This document shows positions 55,313-64,000 of a stretch of 64,000 bases of DNA, piece by piece. Every line of letters starts with the position of its first letter. Positions within the stretch are counted from its first letter, which is position 1. Below the pieces are notes generated by a model. It did no database searches. It saw only the letters and a program-made list of their open reading frames with translations, and was not told the DNA's origin. The DNA comes from Tetracentron sinense (lineage: Eukaryota; Streptophyta; Magnoliopsida; Trochodendrales; Trochodendraceae). The DNA lies in the NCBI GenBank assembly GCA_015143295.1, contig JABCRI010001479.1:28020-92019 (forward strand), written 5' to 3'. Position numbers and translations under genes: made by a program.

Positions 55313-56385
55313 TGCTGATTCTCTCTTATCCCTCCTACCATATCTGTCTTCATACCTTGGTAGGGTTGCTCTTGATATATGACTGTGTTGAGCCTTTGAG
55401 AAACATCATAAAGTTTTTCAAAAGAGGGGATAGTAGCTACTTCCAAATAAGCTCTGTATTCTTTTGCTGCTCCATCAACGCATATTTGTACGAGTTGTTC
55501 CTCAGTTGTTGGTTCATGACAATCCAAAACCAAATATCGAAAGCGGCGAACATATTGTGTCAGATCTTCATTAGGTCTTTGCCGCTCTTTCGACAAGGTA
55601 TTGAGAGTAACACGGTCTTCTACAGAAAAGAACTTCTTGGAAAAGATGGTGACCATTTCTTCCCAAGAGTGAATAGAGTTTGGAGCCAAAGTCGTGTACC
55701 AAGTGAAGGCACGATCAGTCAAAGATTTAGCAAATTCGCGGAGACGGAGCTCTTCATTGCTAGCATATCTACTTAATGCATCAGTGAAACGCATCACATG
55801 CTCTCGAGCATTTCCAGTTCTTCCATTGTAAAGAGTGAATTGGGGCGTGATATATCCTACTGGATATTCCATTCTCATGATTCTTGCTGAAAAGGGTGGT
55901 CTAGCATCGAAAGCATTTGAAAGTCCAGAGCGTTTTGGTTGCTCCTTTTCAAACATCTCAGAGAAATCCTCGGCTGTCATATATGAGGAATGTCTCCCTT
56001 CCTGTTCACGATGATTGCAAGGTGGAGAAGAAGGAATGGGATCTTTCTTGGGAGGATTATTGTGCATGTCATTTTCTTCATCATGTTGAGATGGAGAAGG
56101 TGTACGCTCCTGCGACCTCTCTGAATTGCGAATATTATCTTCACGATGGGCTTTCTTAAAAAACTCCTGCATTTGTTTTTCTGATGCTGCTAATTGAGCT
56201 GCTACCTGAGTTTGGATAGCCTGCATCTGGGCTTGCATCTGTACTTGGGTTGCTTGAAACTGAGCAAGAAAAGGCCCAAGAACAGCAGAAAGATCAGGAA
56301 CTTCCACTCTGGAAGTATGAGATTATTCCCTATTTTCTTCTTGAACAACATGTGCTTGAGACGAAGCACCTCTTTTAGTCACCAT
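55042..56385 (-). pseudogene. Ty3 Gag
   Basis: The likely start ATG is at 56385, after the primer-binding site, but a TAA at 56323-56325 interrupts after 20 codons. The main open part (from 56307) has a Gln/Ala-rich coiled coil (residues 10-50), a charged Ser/Pro stretch and the retrotransposon Gag domain (about 140-300: HVMRFTDALSRYAS, AFTWYTTLAPNSIHSWEEM, YVRRFRYLVLDC). The frame then shifts near 55310; the last ~90 codons of this frame overlap the next segment and are not native. Gag packages the RNA genome in cytoplasmic particles. Confidence 0.8.
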
Positions 56386-56410
56386 TTTCTCTCAGAAATT
56401 GTTACAGAAA

Positions 56411-56430
56411 TCCCCAGCAGAGTCGCCAAA
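56411..56430 (-). promoter_or_regulatory. primer-binding site
   Basis: Minus-strand TTTGGCGACTCTGCTGGGGA directly follows the 5' LTR end (56431). This TGGCGACTC..GGGGA type is that of Tat/Ogre elements, usually assigned to a tRNA-Arg primer; the tRNA assignment is from memory. Confidence 0.75.
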
Positions 56431-58158
56431 TGTAGAGGGGTGTTTTGATTTTTGAATAAATGGGGTTTACTGCAACCTCAATCTAGCCTAAATCCGATAT
56501 CCAGACCGTTCTAAATTGAGTTATTTTTGGGAGAAATGATTCAGAGACCACAAGAAAGAAAAGGGGAAAAAGAAGGAAATGATTCAGAGACCACAAGAAA
56601 GAAAAGGGGAAAAAGAAGGAAATGATTCAGAGGGAGAGAAGAAAGAACAATGAAGAAAAGTAGTGACAGAATGTTTTTCTTGATGAATCCTTTACTTTCT
56701 CTCTCTGTAAATTCTGTTTGGAAAAATGATTGTTCTTGGAAAATCTTCTGGGAATTCGAAAAAAGTCTCTCAAAATCTATATTCATCAAGGAGGGGTCAC
56801 TTCTATTTATAGGTGATTATCAAAATTGTAACCAACTTGTACAGCTGTCATAACCGTTTTTGTAACCGACTTTTAGAGAGAAGATATTGGATTCCATCAA
56901 GATAAAGGCGTTTTGTCACCATACCTCCTTTAAGCTTTTATGACCAAAGCTTTCAGATATTTTCTTCAAAGGTTAAAAGCGGTATTCGCAATATCCATCT
57001 TTTAACAAATTCTATCTAAGCCCTCCAAACCACAACTCATCATCCTCCCCCAAAAGCAATTGGTAACTACATCGTGAAAGCGGGTCATACGCTTTCATGG
57101 TGTAATGTCCTACTGAGGTAAATATTAGTGTTCAGACAGCAACACTCCTCTAGAGTAATAATCATGATAGTAATAATAATAACGATGATAATAATCATCT
57201 AATAATCATCTCAAGTCCTATAGGAAAATCATAGGTGTTGGACGAAGACACCCTTCCCGTAACTCAGGTCCAATAGGGAAATCATAGGTGTTGGACGAAG
57301 ACACCCTTCCCGTAGCTCAGGTCCAAACAGGGAAATCATAGGTGTTGGACGAAGACACCCTTCCCGTAGCTCAGGTCCAAATAGGGAAATCATAGGTGTT
57401 GGACGAAGGACACCCTTCCCGTCAGGCCTTAAGAGAAACTGAGGAAAAATCAATCCTCAATGCTTTCTCCCTGACTGTCAGCCCAGGAAGTAATCCATGC
57501 TTCACTGAAATAGGTAATGAGGGGAAACAGCCACACTCATTCCCACGGGGAGGTACCAATCCATACCGTTCACCCCTGACAAAACAAATCTCCTTTCTGG
57601 CAGAAGTCATCAGAAAGGCATACAAGGAGGGTACAAATCCATACCACACCCATCATCGTGAGAAAAGCGTTGAAAGCCAGAGCGAGGCACTGAAGCCATA
57701 TAGAATATCCGAAGGCGTTGAAGCTTGAAACAGCATCCAAAGGTGTTAGAGCTTGGAACAATATCCAAAGGCGTTAGAGCCTGAAACAATATCCAAAGGC
57801 GTTAAGGCCTGAAACAATATCCAAAGGCGTTAGGACTTGAATCTGTGTCAATAGCGTGAAAGGCGCAATAGTTTCAACTTTCATTAGTGACATAAGGATA
57901 AAATCGTCATTAATGAGCAAAAAAAATCCTTTTTATGAACTAAAAGCATGAGAGCTTAAAATCATTGATCATTAATGACCAGAATCATCATTATCAGATA
58001 AACATGGAATTCTGTTAACCAATTCTCAAAAAGGATTTTAGTATGTGTAATATGCTAGAACGTCCTTTGAGCCACGTGTCATTACTTTATTGAATTATGA
58101 ACAACGTTCTTAATTCAAAATTTCACAAGTCAAGCTTTTTCAATAACCATCATCAACA
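56431..58158 (-). repeat. 5' LTR (minus orientation)
   Basis: 1728 bp, near-identical to 43949-45687. It has four copies of the 54-bp tandem repeat (57220-57426) and a duplicated 43-bp segment (gagaccacaagaaagaaaag) near 56540-56630. Short open frames in either LTR arise from these repeats and are not genes. Confidence 0.92.
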
Positions 58159-59495
58159 CCGAGTTATATTTTTTTTTAACACCTTTGAATTTTGTGCTCA
58201 CCATCGCAGTCTCGGAATGATCTCGAACCTATACGGGCTCAAAAGCAAAATCCTATGCACTATCTTCGATCATAAGGTTGGCCCAACGTTTATATCAATG
58301 GGCCTTATGGGCCTGGCCACGAACATGCATACCCAAACCCGGCCAATAAGGAATCTTCTACCCAGATCACCCACTGATCCACTGAAAATGAATAACTAAT
58401 AAGAGATTAACTATAATTCAAAGCCCTAATTGAAACCGAGCACTCCAAAACACACATATTAATGTGGTGTTTTGATAAATAAAAAAACAAAATAAGGATA
58501 TTTTCGTCTATGAATCTTTTGTGTAAAGGTATATTCAAGCTGAGCTTGGCCAAGTTTGAGCTTGATTTGAGCTCAAATGTGTAGGCTTGAGCTTGGCTTG
58601 AACAAGTTTGATCGAGTTCGAACTTTATTAAGCCAAGCCAAGCTCGGGTTGGCTCAAGCTTGATTCATAGAATTATTTTGTTTTATTTTACTAAATTTTA
58701 ATAAAAAATTTTATTAAAAAATTATAATACAAAAAATTAAAACATTCATATACTGCAAAGACAAGATTTGAGGGTAGTCCTTCAGTAGAAAGAGTAGAGA
58801 GTTAGATCAAAATTTTGTCATTATTATCTCTTAAACTTATTTATTATGAATTAAAAAATATAACAATCAATAATAATAATAAAGAAAAGTTTAAAATATT
58901 ATTTTATATTAATATAAATAATATATATATATACCCAAGTTTGGCTTGAGCTTGGGTTGTTTAAACATTTGAGTTCAAATAAATAAAGTTTGCTTGATTC
59001 GTTTGAGCCTGAAATGCCAACTTGAGTTTGGCCCAAACGAATCGAGTCGAGCCGTCGAGCTAGGGGGAGTCCACACAGCCACTCATTAACTCATGATATT
59101 TTAAATTGCAATATTACTTGAATCTAAGCAAGGTTAACAGATAGCAAATCGTGCAACCCAATCCTAGTCCTCATTGGTTCACGCCCTCCTTTTAATACTC
59201 ACTAATTGTGGTTAAGATTTACTCACCACTAAGATTCATCCATTCAACCTTGGTTTTGAAAAAAATTATTAACCCAAATTTAATTAAGCTTAACCATAGT
59301 TAAAAGGGACATGTGAGCCATCTAATCACTGCTCCTCTAACGGCATCGGATTTCCTCTAGCAAAAACAGGAGTATTACACTCGGGCATAACCTCCTACAC
59401 GTGGCGATAAATAGAAGATAAATCAAAATAAGAGGTTATGCATGGGTGTAAAACTCTGGCATTTGCTATAGGAAATCCATTGCCTCATCTAGAAT
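58159..59495. repeat. right flank of the retrotransposon: repeat X piece and hAT-like MITE
   Basis: 58240-58500 matches part of dispersed repeat X (ggttggcccaacgtttatat, aacccggccaataag). 58510-59065 has repeated gagcttgg/caagtttga motifs at both ends around an AT-rich centre, like a degenerate hAT-type MITE; termini not resolved. No exon 3 sequence is found here. Confidence 0.5.
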
Positions 59496-59870
59496 CCAAA
59501 TCCAGTGGTGATGAACATGTCAGGGTTGACGACTCTTGCACTCCAACGACTTGCCTTGGAAAGTCTTGGAGATCGAGACAAGATGTCCCACTCTCGAGTC
59601 TTCTTTATGGAATAGTTTGTCATTACCATGTGCTTTAGTGGACTGTTTGGACATAGCTTTAGGGCTTTCCAGGCCCGGGAAATGAGTAGGAAGTGCAGAA
59701 CAAGGTTCACCTGGGAATTGAGGGCAACCATTTCTAACTCTTGGTACCACTCAATAACTAAATTTGACACCCGCCTTTCCATGTTTACTGTTCATGCACT
59801 ATTTCTCAACTATCCCTTAACCCAGCATTGATAGTATATACCTGCAGCCAAAAATACTATCAGTTTTTAA
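59496..59870 (+). other. upstream block of copy E
   Basis: Matches the blocks upstream of gene A (7390-7605 and 8273-8390) joined without the insertion found there, ending in tacctgcagccaaaaat. No conserved reading frame. Confidence 0.6.
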
Positions 59871-59914
59871 GCCTAGCGGCCGACTACCATATTTGTCCCC
59901 TTCTGGGTCCAAAA

Positions 59915-60524
59915 CACTCAGATCTCGCAATTGAATGCACAGAAAGTTCAATCGCACCCATAGGTCAAAACGTGTCCCATTTAGCCCTTATTAACAATGG
60001 TTAAATTTATTCTCAAACACTTTGTTTAAGAGGAATGCTAACCCTACTCTCAGTCAACCCATACTCTCAACATCTACCAATCACTTGTTCACCTTTTTGT
60101 GAAAAGTGTTTTAATCACAATAAACAATAAAGTGAACATGTGATTGGTAGTGAGTGAGAGTTGAGGTTGATTAGCCATACTCTTGTCAACTCATGCTAGC
60201 ACTCCTCTATTATTCAATAATCTCACTTTATTTTAAAAAAATGATAATAAAAAAAAAAAAAAACTAACTTTGATTAAGATTTTTAACTTTAGAGTTAAGA
60301 TCTTTTTCAAAAATATAGATTATTAAACTAAGGGTTGGCTTGAAGTTGAGATTGTAAGGCGTGATGTGTGTGCACTTTGGTGTGTAGTTAGTAAAAAATT
60401 ATCAACAAAAAAAAACAAAAAAATTAAGGGTTCGAGATCTAAGTTCGGTTAATAGAGAGTTAAAAGGGACACGTTTGATCTCTGATAGAATTGAACTCTC
60501 TCTGAATTCAAATTGCGATTGGCA
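59915..60524. mobile_element. family 2 MITE with a nested foldback
   Basis: The left arm (agatctcgcaattgaatgca, agttcaatcgcacccatagg) and right arm (gttaaaagggacacgtttga, ttgaactctc, aattgcgattggc) are family 2. Between them 60035-60215 is a separate foldback (accctactctcagtcaaccc and caatcacttgttcac, mirrored as gtgaacatgtgattg and gagagttgaggttgatt), probably a second element inserted. Confidence 0.6.
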
Positions 60525-60699
60525 AAAACATTTTTGGCGGGGGGCCACAACCCAATTTATTTTATTTTTATTTCAAAATTCTAATTATAATCTTTTAGGA
60601 CTCTCTCAGTCCTTTAAGTTCTAAGCTCTTCTCTCCCTCTCTTCTAAGTTCTAAGCTCCTTGATAAAAATTTTGACAGAAAGAAGCAAGGGAAGGAGAG
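60525..60699 (+). other. leader region of copy E
   Basis: T-rich sequence, then gaaagaagcaagggaaggag just before the ATG, comparable to the GA-rich leaders of A and D. No clear TATA box. Confidence 0.35.
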
Positions 60700-61168
60700 A
60701 TGGATGAGATTGCGAGGCAGCACTAGCTTATTATGAATCGTGATCTGAGGAGCTAAAGCAGCTAGCAAGGGATTTTCTGTTCCATGGCATTGATGGAGAT
60801 GGAAAGAATAAGCTATTGGGAGTTCATGGAATTCCTCAGCAGAGAGGACATGAGGTTGAATAAGTATCACGCTTCATGGCACTAGACACGGACCGCAACG
60901 ACTATCTGGATTTCTATGAGGTCCTCGTTTACACTTACTACGTTGTTAAAGCGGGAAGGCGGAACATGCCACAGAGTGTAAAGCTCTTATGAAAGGACTG
61001 GTATTTTACATTGCGTCACATGCTTCGACTCATGCTGAGAGCTACGATCTTGCTCCTCTTGTTATCGCCATGCTAGACATGTCCACCACCACACTACTTC
61101 TTGGATAATTACGCAATGCTCTTGTCCACAAGAACGACTCTTTTTGGGCGTCAACAAGCACAAATACG
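60700..61168 (+). pseudogene. gene E exon 1: heavily frameshifted EF-hand/ZZ copy
   Basis: Recognisable from end to end at the nucleotide level (gaggcagcactagcttatta; ttgatggagatggaaagaat for loop 1; ggaccgcaacgactatctgg for loop 2; catgcttcgactcatgctg for the zinc finger; ttcttggataattacgcaat near the end). It is broken by many single-base losses from codon 5 onward and by stops. The terminal ACG/GTATGA donor is still present. No protein of this family can be made from it. Confidence 0.85.
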
Positions 61169-61189
61169 GTATGACTAAGGATGATTTTT

Positions 61190-61400
61190 CTTTTCTTTCT
61201 TTTTGGTAACTCGGGGCTCCCCAATCCTTCGGGTTGAACTAATCGCCGGGGAGGTGCGATGAGAGCCCTCAACCCGCCACACAGGTAAGTCTAGGAAAAA
61301 CCCGTGCATGGATGGCCCCAAATGGGGTGTGAGAAAATTGAACTCAAGACCTTCTGCTTCATGAGGCATAAACCCGGGAAAAACCATTGTTCCATCTCTT
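61190..61400 (-). mobile_element. minus-strand tRNA-derived SINE in intron of copy E
   Basis: A T/C-rich left end (ttttcttttctttctttttg) is followed by inverted box-B-like sequence (attgaactcaagaccttctg, from 61339) and ends near aaccattgttccatctc. It begins just after the exon 1 donor of copy E. No target duplication resolved. Confidence 0.6.
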
Positions 61401-61484
61401 CATGTTTAAATTTGTTAGGTATTTTCTAAGCCCATTTTTTTCAATGGCTGATAACCTACTTACCAATCCTACAATCATGCATGC

Positions 61485-61944
61485 TAGGGATGGCAATGGG
61501 CCGGGCTAACCGGGTAACCCGTCCCTCTCACCCCCCGCCCATATTGGCACGGGTTTGGGGGAGCTTAAACAGGTAGGGAATGGTTAGGAATTAGATGCTA
61601 AACCCGAGTCGGGTTAGGGCCAAGGATGGATTTACGCCCGCCCTACCCCATCCCGTTTATAATGTCAAATCACTTTTTTATCCTTATTTAATACGAAAAT
61701 TACCACATTACAATACTTAAAGTATGAAATACAGTCCAACCTGCCCCGACCCATCTAGAGTGCTTAACGAGACGGGGCGGGGCAGGGACGGGATTAAGAA
61801 TGTTTTAAAAAACGGAAAGTGACCCGCCCCGCCCCGCCCTGCCCCAACCCGGGTGTTGAGACAGTTTTGGGGTAGGATTTTCCATTAGGGGCGGGGTCGG
61901 AATGGGGACGCCCTGGACCCAAACCCGCCCCATTATCAGCCTTA
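61485..61944. mobile_element. hAT-type MITE
   Basis: 460 bp. The ends are TAGGGATGGCAATGGGCCGG and, inverted, TAAGGCTGATAATGGGGCGG. A perfect 8-bp target duplication ATGCATGC lies at 61477-61484 and 61945-61952. GC-rich subterminal cccgcccc-type repeats occur at both ends. Non-coding. Confidence 0.88.
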
Positions 61945-61952
61945 ATGCATGC

Positions 61953-62310
61953 ATCAGGGATCAATCTCAACACACATAATGTGTCCTTTAGAGAAAATCG
62001 ATATGAGGGTGATACTAAACGCAGGCCTAGAGTATGAACACCTCTAGGCTTTACCAATTGATCGCACCTTTGGACTAAGGTGTTGATACTAATGATTCCT
62101 TTAATTTTATGTATTATTAGAGAAACAACTGGAGATTTATTCTCCGGACAAGATCTCGGTTAACCATCCTAAGAGGCCCTACAACTCTGGGGCCTGCTAG
62201 ATAGTACTAAATCAATACAATATCATTCAAAATGTCTCTTCAGCGATGTCATAGGTGTGCACCCTGGGGGATGGGATTTGATCTGGCGCTCCCCTTTGCA
62301 AGTGACATGT
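61953..62310. other. intron/spacer, nothing recognised
   Basis: No coding signal or repeat seen. Confidence 0.35.
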
Positions 62311-62396
62311 GGTGATAAAAAGGGGAGAAGATATCAAATGAGAGAAGTCAAAAAATCGGGAGGAATTAAATGACTTCTCCCCTTTTTATCGCCACA
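62311..62396. repeat. inverted repeat
   Basis: Arms ggtgataaaaaggggagaag (62311-62330) and cttctcccctttttatcgcc (from about 62374) differ at one position around a ~43-nt loop. Similar arm sequences at 27550-27580 and 63020-63040 suggest a small foldback element family. Confidence 0.65.
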
Positions 62397-62529
62397 CCAT
62401 GTCGAGCAAAAGGCCTTAGGTCAAATGATTTTGATTCCGCGATAGCCGGATCAAATCCCATCCCCCTGGATTTGAGTATACATGGAATTTCCGATCCCAA
62501 TCAATGGGTAGAAATAAATATAAATATAT

Positions 62530-62750
62530 TATTCAATTGTTCGGGGACCACATGCCACCTTGGCTCCGCCCCTGCCCATGGCTATGCCCTAAAAAAAACA
62601 ATCTCTAAAAGCTCAGGAGCCACGTGCCCCCTTGGCTCTGCTACCTGCCCATATATGGCTATGCCCTACCAACCTAAACTAAAAAAAATTCCAAAAATTC
62701 AAGGGGCATGTACACCTTTGCCCTTGGCTCCGCCCCTATCGTGTTTAATA
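62530..62750 (-). repeat. GGGCGGAGC repeat relative
   Basis: Reverse-strand relatives of 7606-8272: ttggctccgcccctgcccat and catggctatgccct occur about three times with variation. Confidence 0.55.
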
Positions 62751-63430
62751 ATCGGACTGGTCATTGAAACCGGTGGGTGACCGGTTCCCGTTGGATAGTC
62801 AACCGGTTCGATGCCGGGTCTACAGCTTGACTAGCAACACCCCTAAATTTGCTCTTTAAGCTTGAATCGTTAGATCTTCAAACATGGAGATGAGATATCA
62901 CGGTATGATGTGATTGGTGATGTTTCACACTTTGTAGCATGGAACGATTGTCAGCATTAATGAAAAAAAGAAACAAAAAAAAAGAGGCCTCTGTCTCAGG
63001 AAACCAAAGATAGGGGACAAGTGGCGATAAAAAAGGCGAAGTCATTTTCATTTCTCCCCATGATTTGGATTCTCCCCACGTGATACTCTCCCACTTTTTT
63101 TGACCACCTTATCACCATTATTCATTTAACGTGTGGAGGGAAGTCAAATCAGGGGCCAATGATTTTGAATTCTACACCACTTGTCCCCTTTCTATGTTGC
63201 TGAGACGGGCTTTCAAGCTGCATCAAGAGTACTTGAAAATAAAAAAAAAAATTATAAATGTTCACAGGATTTTAGAATCGTTGTACCGGTTACCAGTTCA
63301 AAGGTCGATTATTCGGTTCTGGATTTTGCGGCTTTGAATGTAAACGGGTTTGGGAGGTGTTTGGGACCCGGTTGACTTGCTGGTTCCCGATTTTACGATC
63401 AATCGGTCGGTCCAATTTTCAAAACATTGG
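62751..63430. mobile_element. CCGGTT-rich inverted element, degenerate
   Basis: The left part (atcggactggtcattgaaac, ccggttcccgttgg) and right part (gaccggttgact-like, gatcaatcggtcggtcc, caaaacattgg) look like inverted arms of an old MITE. 63000-63130 adds a piece of the gataaaaa..gaag foldback family. Boundaries not resolved. Confidence 0.4.
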
Positions 63431-63804
63431 CCTGCTCTTCATGTAGGGGTGTCATTGAAAAAGGAGATTATCCGTATCCAAGACAATCTGAATTAATTTA
63501 CTTGGAACTGCCCCTTATCCACATAGTATTTGGCGGAACAAAATTTCAATAGTAATTTACTATCATTATAAGTGATACGAATGTGAATTGAATAATGATT
63601 CGATATATATCTGGAAGATATATATATATATATAATATTATACATTTACAAGACGAAAATAATCTTATAAAAAGAAATTTTATCTACTTAAAGACATTAA
63701 AGTATTATTTTTAATATAGTGGAAGTTAAAATATTAATTATCCTAGTTAGATATTTGTGAGAAACAAAGAGACTACTACTAAACGAACTATTTAGTTGAT
63801 ACAG
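63431..63804. other. intron of copy E
   Basis: AT-rich, with an (AT)n run at 63618-63635 and gaactatttagttgatacag at the end, which matches the run-up to the linker exons elsewhere. Confidence 0.4.
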
Positions 63805-63882
63805 CTAAACACTTCCCTAGTAGGTTAATCCGGGGGCCAGGAGACATCAACATTTTTGGGGAATCCCTCAACACAAGTTAAT
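63805..63882 (+). pseudogene. decayed linker exon of copy E
   Basis: After GATACAG the sequence ctaaacacttccc...ccaggagacatcaac follows the exon at 36315-36392 (ccaaacacttcc...ccagagacttcag), with stops in every likely frame and a weakened donor (tgtgaggtg). It belongs to copy E; exon 3 is not in the window. Confidence 0.55.
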
Positions 63883-64000
63883 GTGAGGTGATTATTATTA
63901 TTATATATTATTATATTATTATTATATATTATTAGTATCAGTTAAGGCATTGGAGTTTAATTATAAACAGAGAGGACACTTCTCAACTATTGCTAGCGAT

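Larger units (their letters stand above)
43949..58158 (-). mobile_element. Ty3 Tat-type LTR retrotransposon with antisense PMD gene
   Basis: 14.2 kb, in minus orientation. The LTRs of 1739 and 1728 bp have TG..CA ends, with a primer-binding site TTTGGCGACTCTGCTGGGGA (56430-56411) and a polypurine tract beside the left LTR. The minus strand gives gag, aspartic protease, reverse transcriptase, two RNase H-like regions and integrase in Ty3 order. A plus-strand gene of about 4.2 kb (TATA box to stop) sits between integrase and the 3' LTR. A second, archaeal-type RNase H and antisense extra genes are known features of the Tat clade. gag-pol carries stops and frameshifts, so it is not self-sufficient. 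No 5-bp target duplication is visible (ATGGG against CCGAG). Confidence 0.9.

Noticed and set aside
55135-55776. 213-codon plus-strand frame
   Set aside because: Antisense to the Gag region, with no recognisable domain.

Overview
This is a repeat-rich window of plant nuclear DNA, most likely from a eudicot. The evidence is spliced exons with GT..AG introns, plant-type hAT, Mutator-like (MULE), PIF/Harbinger, Helitron, SINE, TRIM and Ty3 (Tat-type) elements, and a plant mobile domain (PMD) gene. The species cannot be told from sequence alone. All calls were made by eye; percentages, database matches and trees were not computed.

The resident genes are a dispersed tandem family encoding an EF-hand pair followed by a ZZ-type zinc finger. 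First exons lie at 8470-8940 (A, intact), 12408-12644 (B, zinc-finger part only), 32377-32840 (C, frameshifted), 37747-38230 (D, stop plus frameshift) and 60700-61168 (E, heavily decayed). Small downstream exons follow: linker exons at 14948-15037, 36315-36392, 39965-40000 and a decayed one near 63805, and C-terminal exons at 17714-17815 and 41917-42009. Only A can be assembled into an open three-exon gene. The introns and spacers are swollen with transposons.

Layout: 1-2390 LTR-like remnants and one copy of a dispersed repeat; 2392-6867 a MULE-type MITE carrying a decayed autonomous hAT element; 7010-8400 MITE debris and the upstream block of gene A; 8470-17815 gene A, with B and many insertions in its introns; 18380-27100 remnants of large Tat-type LTRs, SINEs, MITEs and a complete TRIM; 27129-27224 a 25S rDNA fragment; 27230-32270 MITEs and repeats; 32377-42009 copies C and D; 40508-43948 a direct segmental duplication of the 3' end of D; 43949-58158 a 14.2 kb Ty3 Tat-type LTR retrotransposon in minus orientation; 58240-64000 repeats and gene E.

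The most notable object is that retrotransposon. Its gag-pol (minus strand) is broken by several lesions. Between integrase and its 3' LTR it carries a plus-strand, intron-containing PMD gene with its own TATA box, a 5' UTR intron and four coding exons, broken by only one visible stop codon. Other strong points are two MULE-MITEs side by side with perfect 9-bp target duplications, a 280-bp Helitron whose exact empty site is kept in the neighbouring duplicate, an array of tandemly multiplied MITE arms, and the rDNA fragment beside an LTR primer-binding site.
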